From positions 62,001 to 126,000 of the forward strand of contig JAILEG010000014.1 of NCBI GenBank assembly GCA_024688365.1: a stretch of 64,000 nucleotides of DNA, read 5' to 3'. This document shows positions 1 to 9,129 of this stretch, piece after piece. The position numbers and the translations under genes are program-made. Position 1 is the first letter of the stretch. Every line of letters starts with the position of its first letter. The notes below the pieces were generated by a model. It did not search any database. It had not been told where the DNA came from and saw nothing but the letters and a program-made list of their open reading frames with translations. This DNA is from Prevotella sp. (GTDB taxonomy: Bacteria; Bacteroidota; Bacteroidia; Bacteroidales; Bacteroidaceae).

Positions 1-65
1 CAGCTTTGGTTAATCTTTTTTTATTGTGTTTTTATGCTGTAATGGTGTAATTTATGCACAAAGGT

Positions 66-97
66 TTTGTGTTTGTGCAGTATTTTGCTTACCTTTG
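66..97 (+). promoter_or_regulatory. Bacteroidota-type promoter of the first acyl-CoA ligase gene
   Basis: A TTTG -33 box (66-69) and a TACCTTTG -7 box (90-97) are separated by 20 bp, which fits the Bacteroidota sigma-ABfr consensus. The ATG at 120 lies 22 nt past the -7 box. This supports starting the protein at 120 and not at the in-frame ATG at 54, which lies upstream of the promoter. Confidence 0.65.
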
Positions 98-119
98 CAC
101 GCAAATCATATATTTGTGC

Positions 120-1793
120 ATGGAGTCTATAAAAAGTTTTAACGCATATATAGAAAGTAGCATCAAGGATAATTGGGAGAAAGACGCTCTTACCGATTAC
201 CTGGGTGCCACGCTGCAATTCCACGACGTGGCACGAAAGATAGAGAAACTGCATATCCTCTTTGAAAGCAGTGGGGTGGAGAAAGGTGACAAGATAGCCC
301 TTTGTGGACGGAACTCGTCAGCATGGGCGGCAGCTTTCCTTGCCACGCTGACCTATGGAGCAGTGGTTGTGCCTATCCAACATGAGTTTACCCCTGACCA
401 GGTGTATAATATTGTGAATCACTCAGAGTCAAAACTGCTGTTCGTTGGTGACGTTGTTGCCACCACGTTGGATGGAGAGCAGATGCCTGGATTGGAGGGG
501 ATTGTGTATATCCCGGATTACTCGTTGGTACTTTCACGTTCGGAAAGCCTGACATACGCACGTGAGAATCTTAATGCAATGTTCGGACAGAAGTATCCGA
601 AGTTCTTTCATAAGGAGCATGTAAGCTATTTCATGGACGGGCCTGATGACCTTGCCATGATCAATTACACCAGTGGGACGACTGGTTTCTCGAAAGGAGT
701 CATGCTTAGTTATCGCTCCTTGCTGAGTAATCTGGAGTGGGCGAATGGTGCCTTGAAGCCGAACATAAAGCCAGGCAGCAACGTGTTGAGTATGCTCCCG
801 ATGGCGCACATGTATGGGCTGATGTGTGAGTTCATCAGTGAGTTCTGCTTTGGCAATCATCTGTTCTTCCTCACCCGTCTGCCGAGTCCGTCATTGATAG
901 CGCAGGCGTGTGCCGACATTCATCCGGCTATTGTGGTTGCGGTGCCGATGGTGGTCGAGAAAATTATCCGCAAGAAGGTTTTTCCGCAGATTCAGAACAA
1001 GGCCACACGCATGCTGCTTAAGATGCCGGTTGTAAACAAGAAGGTAAAGGAGCGGATACGTGCCATCGTCATGGAGGTCTTTGGCGGCAATGCCTATGAG
1101 GTAATGACGGGTGGGGCAGGCTTCAATAAAGAGATTGAGGAGTTCCTTACCAGCATCGAGTTCCCTATAACCAGCGGCTACGGTACGACGGAGACAGGGC
1201 CGATGATTACCTACAGTGACTATTCTGACTTTGCCGCAGGCTCTTGCGGCACCCCGGTTGTCAATATGGAGGTGAGGATTCTCAGTCCTGATCCGGGTGA
1301 GATACCTGGAGAGATAGTCACCAAGGGCGATAATGTTATGCTGGGCTATTACAAGAATGAGCAGGCTACCAAGGCTGTGATTGACGATGACGGCTGGTTC
1401 CACACGGGAGACCTTGCCACGATGAGTGAGGATGGACACGTCTTTATCCGGGGACGTATCAAGAACATGCTTTTGGGAGCCAATGGTCAGAACGTATATC
1501 CGGAGGAGATAGAGGACAAGCTCAACTCTATGACGATGGTCAGCGAGAGTATCATAGTCCAGAAGGGCGACAAGCTGATAGGTCTTGTCCATCCTGATAT
1601 GGAGGAGGCTCAGTCAATGGGATTCTCTGCCCCTGATTTAGAGAGCATCATGGAGCAGAACCGCATAGAACTGAACAATGTCCTCCCTGCTTTCTGCCGT
1701 CTCTCGGCTATTGAGATACGTGAGGAAGAATTCCTGAAGACTCCTAAGAAGAGCATCAAGCGATACCTTTATCAGGAGCAGGCGCAAGCCTGA
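120..1793 (+). CDS. AMP-binding long-chain fatty acid--CoA ligase (copy 1 of a tandem pair)
   Basis: A 557-residue member of the ANL adenylating superfamily, expected to activate a carboxylic acid (probably a fatty acid) with ATP and then load it on CoA in the cytoplasm. The P-loop YTSGTTGFSKG is at about residues 183-193, the A5 motif GYGTTETG at 353-360 and the A7 motif WFHTGD at 426-431. The C-terminal lid has TPKKSIKRYL near 541-550, which carries the catalytic lysine. The start at 120 is chosen because a good promoter covers 66-97. The next gene is a close paralog with its own promoter. Acyl-CoA ligase is secure from the motifs; the chain length of the substrate is not visible. Confidence 0.9.
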   Translation: MESIKSFNAYIESSIKDNWEKDALTDYLGATLQFHDVARKIEKLHILFESSGVEKGDKIALCGRNSSAWAAAFLATLTYGAVVVPIQHEFTPDQVYNIVNHSESKLLFVGDVVATTLDGEQMPGLEGIVYIPDYSLVLSRSESLTYARENLNAMFGQKYPKFFHKEHVSYFMDGPDDLAMINYTSGTTGFSKGVMLSYRSLLSNLEWANGALKPNIKPGSNVLSMLPMAHMYGLMCEFISEFCFGNHLFFLTRLPSPSLIAQACADIHPAIVVAVPMVVEKIIRKKVFPQIQNKATRMLLKMPVVNKKVKERIRAIVMEVFGGNAYEVMTGGAGFNKEIEEFLTSIEFPITSGYGTTETGPMITYSDYSDFAAGSCGTPVVNMEVRILSPDPGEIPGEIVTKGDNVMLGYYKNEQATKAVIDDDGWFHTGDLATMSEDGHVFIRGRIKNMLLGANGQNVYPEEIEDKLNSMTMVSESIIVQKGDKLIGLVHPDMEEAQSMGFSAPDLESIMEQNRIELNNVLPAFCRLSAIEIREEEFLKTPKKSIKRYLYQEQAQA

Positions 1794-1809
1794 TGCTCCC
1801 GTTCATGGC

Positions 1810-1911
1810 TCATAATTCAAAACTATGATAGCTTGATGCTTTTTGATCCATTCTCCCACATATTGGGCAGGTTATATCAGCATGCAGGCATGTCATATTT
1901 TTGAATTATGA
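1810..1911. repeat. Imperfect 21-bp inverted repeat enclosing about 60 bp between the two ligase genes
   Basis: The 21 bases at 1810-1830 reappear inverted at 1891-1911 with two mismatches. The outer 13 bases, TCATAATTCAAAA, are perfect. The inside is unrelated sequence, and I see no clear target-site duplication. It could be a small MITE-like element or a large termination/processing stem for the upstream mRNA. It lies just before the promoter of the second ligase gene. Confidence 0.45.
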
Positions 1912-1951
1912 AGTAAAAGTAATCAATATCCAATGTTTTTGCACATTATAT

Positions 1952-1982
1952 TTTGAAATGTGCCGATAAGTATGTATCTTTG
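1952..1982 (+). promoter_or_regulatory. Promoter of the second acyl-CoA ligase gene
   Basis: TTTG (1952-1955) and TATCTTTG (1975-1982) are separated by 19 bp, a close match to the Bacteroidota consensus. The ATG at 2006 is 23 nt downstream, so the second paralog can be expressed independently of the first. Confidence 0.7.
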
Positions 1983-2005
1983 CACATAATTTGAAAAATT
2001 GTGCA

Positions 2006-3670
2006 ATGGAACAGATTCCCAGTTTTAATGCGTTAATAGAGAAGAGTATCATCGATCATTGGGATCTTGATGCCCTCACTGATTATAAAGGCAAGACGCT
2101 TCAGTATCATGATGTTGCCAGGAAGATTGAGAAGCTGCATATCATGTTTGAGGCAAGTGGAGTGGAGAAGGGCGACAAGATAGCTCTCTGCGGCCGTAAC
2201 TCTGCCACCTGGGCTGCCGCTTTCCTGGCAGTTCTCACCTATGGTGCCATTGCGGTGCCAATCCTTCATGAGTTCACACCTGAGCAGATTCACAATATAG
2301 TCAACCACTCTGATGCAAAGATTCTCTTTGTTGGTGATGTCGTCGCCACGCAGGTTGATGCCACCAAGATGCCAGGACTGGAAGGTATCATCTATATTCC
2401 AGATTATTCCCTCGTACTTAGCCGTACAGAGAAGCTGACGTATGCCCGTGAGCATCTCAATGAGATGTTCGGGCAGCGTTATCCCAAGTATTTCCGTGCG
2501 GAGCATGTACACTATTATCGTGAGCAGAGTCCTGATGAGCTGGCACTTATCAATTACACCAGTGGTACAACGGGGCACTCCAAGGGTGTCATGCTGCCTT
2601 ATCGTGCCTTGTGGAGCAATGCCGACTTTGCCAAGCATGTCCTTGGGGATGTGGTGAAACCTGGCTGCAATGTCATCAGCATCCTGCCGATGGCACACAT
2701 GTACGGTATGGCATTCGAGTTCCTTTACGAGTTCCTTTCGGGTGTGCATATATTCTATCTCACCCGTGTTCCCTCTCCAGCCATCATCTCCCAGGCATTG
2801 CAGGAGGTGAAGCCAGTCATCATGATTGCCGTTCCGCTGGTTATCGAGAAGATTATCCGCAAGAAGGTGTTCCCGAAGATTCAGAACAACCGCATGCGTA
2901 TTCTCCTTAACATGCCAGTCATCAGTAAGAAGGTCCGTGAGAAGATCCGTGAGCAGGTCTATCAGGCATTTGGCGGAAACCTGTATGAGATTATCATCGG
3001 CGGGGCAGCACTGAATGGCGAGATAGAGAGCTTCTTGAGGAGAATAGAGTTCCCTTACACCGTAGGCTATGGGGCTACAGAGTGTGCGCCGATTATATGC
3101 TATCGCGACTGGCATACCTTTGCGCAGGGTTCCTGCGGTCAGGCTGCGCTCCATCAGGAAGTGCGCATTGACAGCAGTGAACCGGAGAATGTGCCGGGTG
3201 AGATACTGACCAAAGGTCCCAATGTCCTGTTGGGTTATTATAAGAACGAGGAGGCTACGCGTCAGACGATTGACAAGGAGGGCTGGTTCCATACGGGCGA
3301 CCTTGGCACGATGGATGCTGACGGCAATGTCTTCATCAAGGGACGCTCCAAGAACATGCTTTTGGGCAGCAATGGTCAGAATATATATCCTGAGGAGATA
3401 GAGGACAAGCTGAATTCCCTGCCGCTGGTCAATGAGTGCCTGGTCATCCAGAGTGGTGACAAGCTGGTCGGGTTGGTCCATCCTGATTATGATGAGGCAC
3501 AGAGCCTGGGGCTTAACGCAGAGGACATCGCCAATATCATGGAAGAGAACCGCACGCAGCTGAATACCATTGTCCCGGTTTACAGTAAGGTCTCTGAGAT
3601 TCGTGTTCAGGAGGAGGAGTTCCAAAAGACACCAAAGAAGTCAATCAAGCGTTTCCTCTATACAGAGTAG
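2006..3670 (+). CDS. AMP-binding long-chain fatty acid--CoA ligase (copy 2 of a tandem pair)
   Basis: A 554-residue ANL-superfamily ligase, clearly paralogous to the gene ending at 1793. Long blocks are nearly identical, for example EKGDKIALCGRNS, and the spacing of motifs is the same. It has YTSGTTGHSKG, GYGATECAP in place of the GYGTTETGP of copy 1, GWFHTGDLGTM and a TPKKSIKR lid lysine motif. The A5 difference (ATECAP versus TTETGP) and changes around it suggest a different acyl substrate; that is inference. ATG 2006 is preferred to the upstream in-frame TTG at 1991, which would lie within a few nt of the predicted transcription start. A terminator follows at 3772-3811. Confidence 0.9.
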   Translation: MEQIPSFNALIEKSIIDHWDLDALTDYKGKTLQYHDVARKIEKLHIMFEASGVEKGDKIALCGRNSATWAAAFLAVLTYGAIAVPILHEFTPEQIHNIVNHSDAKILFVGDVVATQVDATKMPGLEGIIYIPDYSLVLSRTEKLTYAREHLNEMFGQRYPKYFRAEHVHYYREQSPDELALINYTSGTTGHSKGVMLPYRALWSNADFAKHVLGDVVKPGCNVISILPMAHMYGMAFEFLYEFLSGVHIFYLTRVPSPAIISQALQEVKPVIMIAVPLVIEKIIRKKVFPKIQNNRMRILLNMPVISKKVREKIREQVYQAFGGNLYEIIIGGAALNGEIESFLRRIEFPYTVGYGATECAPIICYRDWHTFAQGSCGQAALHQEVRIDSSEPENVPGEILTKGPNVLLGYYKNEEATRQTIDKEGWFHTGDLGTMDADGNVFIKGRSKNMLLGSNGQNIYPEEIEDKLNSLPLVNECLVIQSGDKLVGLVHPDYDEAQSLGLNAEDIANIMEENRTQLNTIVPVYSKVSEIRVQEEEFQKTPKKSIKRFLYTE

Positions 3671-3771
3671 GTATGGCCTTGCAATAGCGGGAGAGGATGG
3701 TTATACCATTGTGCATTGGTGTGTCTTGTGATACCTGATGATAGATATAGAAAGCCACTATGTTAATAATA

Positions 3772-3811
3772 ATTCCCGTTAAGTCTGCCAAAACGCAGAC
3801 TTAACGGGAAT
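3772..3811. terminator. Strong hairpin terminator between convergent genes
   Basis: A perfect 17-bp stem (3772-3788 with 3795-3811) closes a CAAAAC loop and is followed by a T-rich tract, TCTTCTTTACCTTTTTTC. It sits between the ligase gene and the convergent Crp/Fnr gene and may serve both strands. Confidence 0.85.
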
Positions 3812-3896
3812 CTTCTTTACCTTTTTTCATAATATTCCTGCCTATCTTGGCGATTGAATATTATTTTGGAGATTAAAGTAAATGTATTTTTGATGT

Positions 3897-4496
3897 TTAA
3901 TCATCAAGTAACGTGGATGAGCGAACACGGCTCAGTGTTTCAGGTGTCATCTGCAGATAACTTGCAATGTAGACCAATGGGGCACGGAGCACAACCTGTG
4001 GGTTCAGCTTGCACATTCTCTTGTAGCGTGCCTGTGCGGTCTCAAATCGGACAAGGTCGGCATGGACTTGGGAAATGATGAGGCTTTCCTCTAAGATCTT
4101 TCGGTAGAGTATCTGTATGTTCACGTTGTGGAGTGCCACCTGTTCCAGTTTCTGTTTGGGCAGGGCATAGATCAGGGTTGGTTCCAAAGCCTCAACCTGC
4201 AGCTTGGTTGGCTCCTCGCGGAAGAGACTCTCAATGCACATGACAATACTGTGGTCCTCTCCCAAGTGTTCGGTAATCTGTTTTCCGTTCTTGAAATAGA
4301 ACTGGCGGACAAGTCCCCGTTCTATGTAATAGAAGTTCTTGCAGATTTCTCCTTCACTGAGAATCATCTGACCCTTGGCGAATTTCATAGGCACCAGGAT
4401 ACTCTCAAGCACATCAAGTTCGTCATGAGTCATCGTACTGTACTTTCGTGCCAATTCACGCGCTATATCTCTGGTATCATTTGCCAATTCTTTCAT
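3897..4496 (-). CDS. Crp/Fnr-family transcriptional regulator
   Basis: A 199-residue protein with an N-terminal cyclic-nucleotide-binding-like beta roll (about residues 30-120; KGQMILSEGEICKNFYYIERG is the usual opening, here with one long beta-turn region). A C-terminal helix-turn-helix ends in APLVYIASYLQMTPETLSRV (about 170-190). No FNR-type cysteine cluster is visible, so a 4Fe-4S oxygen sensor is unlikely; the effector is unknown. It starts 24 nt after the lepA stop on the same strand and is probably cotranscribed with it. It converges on the acyl-CoA ligase genes, but nothing in the sequence shows that it controls them. Confidence 0.85.
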   Translation of the reverse strand: MKELANDTRDIARELARKYSTMTHDELDVLESILVPMKFAKGQMILSEGEICKNFYYIERGLVRQFYFKNGKQITEHLGEDHSIVMCIESLFREEPTKLQVEALEPTLIYALPKQKLEQVALHNVNIQILYRKILEESLIISQVHADLVRFETAQARYKRMCKLNPQVVLRAPLVYIASYLQMTPETLSRVRSSTLLDD

Positions 4497-4520
4497 TTTC
4501 CTATCCTTTCTACTTCTTTT

Positions 4521-6302
4521 TTAGTCTAATTTCAATACGGCAAGGAAGGCCTTCTGCGGAACCTGTACGTTTCCAATCTGTTTCATGCGCTTCTTGCCCT
4601 TCTTCTGCTTTTCCAGCAGCTTGCGCTTGCGGCTGATGTCGCCACCATAGCATTTGGCGGTTACATCCTTGCGTACCTGCTTGACGGTCTCCCGTGCCAC
4701 AATCTTGGCACCGATGGCGGCCTGTATGGCTATGTCAAACTGCTGGCGGGGAATCAGGTCTTTCAGTTTCTCGCACATCCTGCGTCCGAAAACCACGGCA
4801 TTACTCTCGTGGGTCAGCGTTGACAGGGCATCCACGGGCTCTCCGTTCAGCAGGATGTCCAGCTTTGCCAGCTTTGAGGGGCGGAACGAGTCTATGTGGT
4901 AGTCGAAGGAGGCATAGCCTTTGGAGATGCTTTTCAGCTTGTCATAGAAGTCAATCACAATCTCACCTAAGGGAATCATGAATATCAGTTCCAAGCGGTT
5001 GCCGCTGACGTAGTTCTGACTGACCAGTTCGCCCCGCTTGTCCAGGCACAGGGTCATGATCGGGCCGATATATTCGCTTGAGGTGATGATGGAGGCCTTG
5101 ATATAAGGCTCTTCAATGTGCTCAATCATTGTAGGGTCAGGCAGTCCCGATGGGTTATGGACTTCTTTCGCGTTTCCTTGCTTGTCATAAACCATGTAGC
5201 TGACGTTCGGCACGGTTGTGATGACATCCATATTGAACTCACGGTCCAGCCGTTCCTGCACAATCTCCATGTGGAGAAGCCCCAGGAAACCGCACCGGAA
5301 GCCAAATCCCAAGGCCTGTGAGCTTTCCGGCTGGAAAGTCAGCGAGGCATCATTCAGCTGGAGTTTCTCAAGGGAGGAGCGCAGGCCTTCATAGTCGTTC
5401 GGGTCAATAGGGTAGACACCGGCAAAGACCATTGGCTTCACTTCCTGGAAGCCTTCAATGGCTCTCTCGCATGGAGTCTCGATGTGGGTGATGGTATCGC
5501 CGACCTTTACCTCTGTCGCGTTCTTGATTCCCGAAATGATATAGCCCACCTCGCCTGTGGAGAGAGCCTTGGTGGGAATCATGTCCATCTTCAGCACACC
5601 CACCTCATCGGCCGTGTATTCCATTCCTGTCTGCACGAACTTCACCTTGTCTCCTTTCCTGATGATGCCATTCTCCACCTTGCATAGTGTGATGATGCCA
5701 CGGAAGGAATTGAATATTGAGTCGAAAATCAGTGCCTGAAGAGGTGCCTTCACATCGCCCTTTGGTGCCGGAATACGCTTCACGATGGCTTCCAGGATGT
5801 CCGGGACACCCTCACCGGTTTTGCCGCTTGCCCGGATAATGTCTTCCGGGTCGCAGCCTATGAGGTCAACAATCTCATCTTCCACCTCCTCGGGCATGGC
5901 ATTGGGCATGTCAATCTTGTTGATGATGGGGATAATCTCCAAGTTATGGTCAATCGCCATGTAGAGATTGGAAATCGTCTGTGCCTGCACTCCTTGGGTC
6001 GCATCAACTATCAGCAATGCTCCCTCGCAGGCGGCAATGCTCCGGGATACCTCGTAGGAGAAGTCAACATGCCCCGGGGTGTCAATCAGGTTGAGGACGA
6101 ACTTCTCCTTGTCAGAGGTGTACTCCATCTGGATGGCATGGCTCTTGATGGTTATGCCACGCTCCCGTTCCAGATCCATATCATCGAGCATCTGCCCTCC
6201 TGTAATCTGAATTGTCTTGGTGTATTCCAACAGTCGGTCGGCCAGGGTCGATTTTCCATGGTCGATATGGGCTATGATGCAGAAATTTCTTATGTGATCC
6301 AT
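4521..6302 (-). CDS. lepA: Elongation factor 4 (LepA) GTPase
   Basis: A 593-residue translational GTPase that binds the ribosome and acts in back-translocation or late initiation. The G1 motif AHIDHGKST is at about residues 11-19, followed by the G2 region [11 protein letters not shown], the G3 motif DTPGHVDF and the G4 motif NKIDM. The C-terminal EF4-specific domain contains the typical lysine/arginine-rich tract [20 protein letters not shown]. Length is normal for the family (about 595-605). A -7-like TATATTTG lies 24 nt upstream (6334-6327 on the minus strand) without a clear -33 box. The Crp/Fnr gene follows directly. Confidence 0.97.
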   Translation of the reverse strand: MDHIRNFCIIAHIDHGKSTLADRLLEYTKTIQITGGQMLDDMDLERERGITIKSHAIQMEYTSDKEKFVLNLIDTPGHVDFSYEVSRSIAACEGALLIVDATQGVQAQTISNLYMAIDHNLEIIPIINKIDMPNAMPEEVEDEIVDLIGCDPEDIIRASGKTGEGVPDILEAIVKRIPAPKGDVKAPLQALIFDSIFNSFRGIITLCKVENGIIRKGDKVKFVQTGMEYTADEVGVLKMDMIPTKALSTGEVGYIISGIKNATEVKVGDTITHIETPCERAIEGFQEVKPMVFAGVYPIDPNDYEGLRSSLEKLQLNDASLTFQPESSQALGFGFRCGFLGLLHMEIVQERLDREFNMDVITTVPNVSYMVYDKQGNAKEVHNPSGLPDPTMIEHIEEPYIKASIITSSEYIGPIMTLCLDKRGELVSQNYVSGNRLELIFMIPLGEIVIDFYDKLKSISKGYASFDYHIDSFRPSKLAKLDILLNGEPVDALSTLTHESNAVVFGRRMCEKLKDLIPRQQFDIAIQAAIGAKIVARETVKQVRKDVTAKCYGGDISRKRKLLEKQKKGKKRMKQIGNVQVPQKAFLAVLKLD

Positions 6303-6482
6303 TAATTATGCAGTCTTTTCAAACTGCAAATATAGACAAAAAAAACGAGAAATAAGAATGTTAAAAAGAGAAATTACCCCTTTTTTTGTTATCTTTGCAC
6401 AAGATAAGCGCTGGTGTGCCAGATAAGGAGTGATGCCCCTTTGTGGCCGTAGCTTGTCTGCCAATAATAAAAGGAGAACCAA

Positions 6483-6881
6483 ATGAAGAGAATCATTTTT
6501 GCCGTGATGCTTTTGCCCATGCTTGTGGCTTGCCATAAAAGCCTGGAGGACAGGGCTGCAAGTGAGTGTAAGGAATATACGGAGAAGAAGTGTCCGACAC
6601 CAGTGGTCAACAATACCCGGATGGACAGCATGGTGTTTGAGGCTTCATCACGTACTATCCATTATTACTACTCCCTGCTTGGCCCTGCCGATGACGAACG
6701 GGCGATTGCCCGTCAGCGGAGCAGTCTGCGTATGACGGTTGGAGAGGCTCTTAAGGCCGATCCAGGCACTAAGGTCTATAAGGATGCAGGCTTCAGCTTC
6801 CGTTATATTTATCGTTCCGGTAAGAATCCGTCAAAGATTCTGCTGGATGAAACCTACACACAGAAAGACTTTCAGCACTAA
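6483..6881 (+). CDS. Small putative lipoprotein of unknown function
   Basis: A 132-residue protein. The N-terminus MKRIIFAVMLLPMLVAC is a type II signal peptide with lipobox LVAC, so the mature protein begins at Cys17 and should be membrane-anchored. No known domain is recognised in the rest, which has an acidic/basic mix and several tyrosines. A TATCTTTG -7 box lies at 6390-6397 with no convincing -33 box. It ends 18 nt before the GTG of the Y-family polymerase gene, so they may be cotranscribed, although a lipoprotein has no obvious role in DNA repair. Confidence 0.7.
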   Translation: MKRIIFAVMLLPMLVACHKSLEDRAASECKEYTEKKCPTPVVNNTRMDSMVFEASSRTIHYYYSLLGPADDERAIARQRSSLRMTVGEALKADPGTKVYKDAGFSFRYIYRSGKNPSKILLDETYTQKDFQH

Positions 6882-6899
6882 TCATTTCGTTTCCTCGCA

Positions 6900-8423
6900 G
6901 TGACAGTTTCCTCATCATCCCCTCCCCGCACCTATATTGCCATAGACCTCAAGTCGTTCTATGCCAGCGTTGAGTGTGCAGAGCGGGGACTGGATCCTCT
7001 GACGACCCACCTCGTGGTTGCTGATGTCAGCCGGACGGAAAAGACAATCTGCCTGGCGGTGTCTCCCTCGCTGAAGACGTATGGCATTCCCGGACGTGCC
7101 CGGCTGTTCGAGGTGATTCAGCGGGTAAAGGAAATCAACGAACAGCGGCGGCTGGCTGCCCCGGGGCAGAGACTCACAGGCAAGTCGGCTGATGCCAAGG
7201 AGCTGGAAAGGCATCCGGAATGGGCGGTGGACTATATAGCCGCAGTCCCCCGTATGGCGCATTATATCCAGCACAGCGCCAGAATTTACAGTATCTACCT
7301 GAAGTATATAGCCCATGAGGATATTCATGTCTATTCGATAGACGAGGTGTTCATTGATGCGACAGCCTATCTTGCCAGTTATAAAGCAACGGCGCACGAG
7401 CTTGCCATGCGTATGATTAAAGATGTGTTGGGACAGACCGGCATTACTGCGACGGCTGGTATTGGTACCAATCTCTACCTCTGCAAAGTGGCAATGGACA
7501 TTGTCGCCAAGCATATGCCGGCTGATGAGGACGGGGTGCGCATAGCCGAACTCGATGAGCTGAGCTATCGGGAGAAACTCTGGAGTCATCGTCCGCTGAC
7601 CGACTTCTGGCGTATAGGCTCCGGCATTGCCCAGAGGTTGTCATTCTATGGCCTTGACACGATGGGGAAGATTGCCCGTTGCTCCTTGGAATGTGAGGAG
7701 CTTCTCTATAGGCTCTTTGGTGTCAATGCTGAGCTGATCATTGATCATGCGTGGGGATGGGAACCTTGTACGATGGAGATGGTGAAGGCGTACCGTCCGG
7801 AAAGCAATTCCATGAGCAGTGGGCAGGTGCTGCAGGAAGCCTATACGTTCGGCAAGGTCCGTGTCGTGGTGCAGGAGATGGCCGATGCCATCGCATTGGA
7901 TTTGGTGGAGAGAGGGTGCGTCTCGGATCAGCTGGTTCTTTCAGTCGGCTATGACAGGAAAAGTCTCATAGGCTCCGCCGCCGCTGGCTATGAAGGTCCC
8001 GTTGTCACTGACTGGTATGGGCGGAAGGTGCCCAAGCATGCTCATGGAACTGCTAATCTCCATAGGTTTACCTCCTCTTCCCACTTGATAACAGACGCTG
8101 TGCTTACTGTCTTTGACAGCATTGTTGACAGCCGGCTGCTCGTCAGGCGGATTAACATCTCGGTCAACCATGTTATCAGTGAGGAGCAATTGCGCCAGAT
8201 GGGGACACAGCCAGTTGAGTTAGACCTCTTTGCCGACTATGCCGCAGTGGCACGGAAGAGGGAAGAGGAAGAAAAGAGACTGGCAAGGGAGCGTCGGATA
8301 CAAGAGACAACCATCAATATTAAGCGTAAGTTCGGAAAGAACGCCTTGCTCCGCGGGCTCAATTTTGAGGAAGGGGCTACGGCAAGGGAGCGTAACCGGC
8401 AGATAGGAGGACATAAGGCATGA
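6900..8423 (+). CDS. Y-family (UmuC/UvrX-like) translesion DNA polymerase
   Basis: A 507-residue error-prone DNA polymerase. The catalytic carboxylates are in AIDLKSFYASVE (Asp16) and YSIDEVFID (Asp148, Glu149). The thumb helix-hairpin-helix region (FWRIGSGIAQRLSFYGLDTM) and a little-finger domain follow. A charged C-terminal extension is present (VARKREEEEKRLARERR, then KRKFGKNALLRG). It starts with GTG at 6900; no in-frame ATG precedes the conserved motif. The gene overlaps the next by 4 nt (ATGA). Wording such as VVADVSRTEKTICLAVSPSLK is, from memory, characteristic of the Firmicutes UvrX-like branch that is paired with YolD proteins. No LexA box was recognised upstream. Confidence 0.9.
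   Translation: MTVSSSSPPRTYIAIDLKSFYASVECAERGLDPLTTHLVVADVSRTEKTICLAVSPSLKTYGIPGRARLFEVIQRVKEINEQRRLAAPGQRLTGKSADAKELERHPEWAVDYIAAVPRMAHYIQHSARIYSIYLKYIAHEDIHVYSIDEVFIDATAYLASYKATAHELAMRMIKDVLGQTGITATAGIGTNLYLCKVAMDIVAKHMPADEDGVRIAELDELSYREKLWSHRPLTDFWRIGSGIAQRLSFYGLDTMGKIARCSLECEELLYRLFGVNAELIIDHAWGWEPCTMEMVKAYRPESNSMSSGQVLQEAYTFGKVRVVVQEMADAIALDLVERGCVSDQLVLSVGYDRKSLIGSAAAGYEGPVVTDWYGRKVPKHAHGTANLHRFTSSSHLITDAVLTVFDSIVDSRLLVRRINISVNHVISEEQLRQMGTQPVELDLFADYAAVARKREEEEKRLARERRIQETTINIKRKFGKNALLRGLNFEEGATARERNRQIGGHKA
8405..8410 (+). promoter_or_regulatory. Unusually strong Shine-Dalgarno sequence before the yolD-like gene
   Basis: AGGAGG at 8405-8410 lies 9 nt before the ATG at 8420, inside the last codons of the polymerase gene. 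Most genes in this window lack any such site, so it may be a relic of a Firmicutes donor, although it also encodes Gly-Gly of the upstream protein. Confidence 0.5.
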
Positions 8424-8884
8424 CTGACGGCTATGATGACATAATCCGCCTGCCACACCATGTGTCAAGACATCACCCGCAGATGAGCCTGTACAGCCGT
8501 GCCGCACAGTTTGCGCCTTTCGCCGCACTGACAGGCTATGAGGCTGCCATTTCCGAGACAGCACGCAGCACGAGGCCAAAGGTTGAGTTGATGGAGGATG
8601 GCTATGAGCTGCTTGACAGGAAGTTCGCACTCCTCCGCCAGCATCTGGAAGAGCATCCTCTCGTCTCTTTGACATGCTTTCAAGCTGATAAGCATAAGCC
8701 TGGAGGAGATTATCTTGCACTTAGTGGCATTGTGAGGGACATACGCATTGACCGGCGTGTGATGGTTATGGAAAATGGAAAGCTGATTCCTTTGGATTCG
8801 ATTGTGGAGCTGGATGGAGATGTGTTTTCCCTGTTGGAGATGGGGGAAGAACAGGAAAAGCACTTTGATGAGGCTGAAGACTGA
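8420..8884 (+). CDS. YolD-like protein, partner of the Y-family polymerase
   Basis: A 154-residue protein with the YolD signature MSLYSRAAQFAPFAALTGY at residues 22-40, followed by an AISETAR motif. It overlaps the upstream polymerase gene by 4 nt, so the two are translationally coupled. YolD-family proteins are known mainly from Firmicutes, next to UvrX/UmuC-like polymerases, and have been proposed as UmuD-like accessory factors; there is no UmuD-type protease motif here. The C-terminal half (about 85-150) is a small beta-rich domain with an acidic tail. The family assignment is firm; the molecular role is inference. Confidence 0.85.
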   Translation: MTDGYDDIIRLPHHVSRHHPQMSLYSRAAQFAPFAALTGYEAAISETARSTRPKVELMEDGYELLDRKFALLRQHLEEHPLVSLTCFQADKHKPGGDYLALSGIVRDIRIDRRVMVMENGKLIPLDSIVELDGDVFSLLEMGEEQEKHFDEAED

Positions 8885-8973
8885 CTTGTGTGGACATGCC
8901 TTGAAGGGCTGAGGTTGCCTCTTGGGAACGGAGGTGTTGTCTGACAGGAGCGTACCGGATGCCGTATAGCATC

Positions 8974-9104
8974 AGTACTCATGCTGAAATACCATAGTAA
9001 TCGGTGGCTGCGTACTTGGCTACTTAGCCTTCGAGTACTCAACTACTTTAGCTGCAATACTCTGTTACTCTTCGTGTGTTACAGCGGTACTTTATGCGAA
9101 GTAC
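8974..9104 (+). repeat. Intergenic structured repeat, copy 1 (degenerate, longest)
   Basis: The core TACTTTAGCTGCAATACT is at 9044-9061. The small hairpin GTACTT-TATGCG-AAGTAC is at 9087-9104. Twenty-five nt separate the two, against 3 nt in the other copies; the extra 22 nt look like one more decayed unit. A possible left arm lies at 8974-8992 and another 5-bp hairpin at 8958-8973. It occupies the space between the convergent yolD-like gene and the lolE-like gene, where no T-run terminator is visible. Confidence 0.7.
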
Positions 9105-9129
9105 TTGGCGGGAGCATGCTGCCGGCATG

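Noticed and set aside
891..1592. A 233-codon antisense open frame within the first ligase gene
   Set aside because: Same reason: a shadow of coding bias on the opposite strand, with no promoter and no recognisable protein.
2033..3625. A 530-codon open frame antisense to the second acyl-CoA ligase gene
   Set aside because: It mirrors the ligase frame, has no domain or plausible start signal, and the sense strand carries all the ligase motifs and a good promoter.
6483..6881. The small lipoprotein as a component of the polymerase-YolD module
   Set aside because: It is close and codirectional, but its lipobox places it on the membrane and nothing ties it to DNA repair; treated as a neighbour only.
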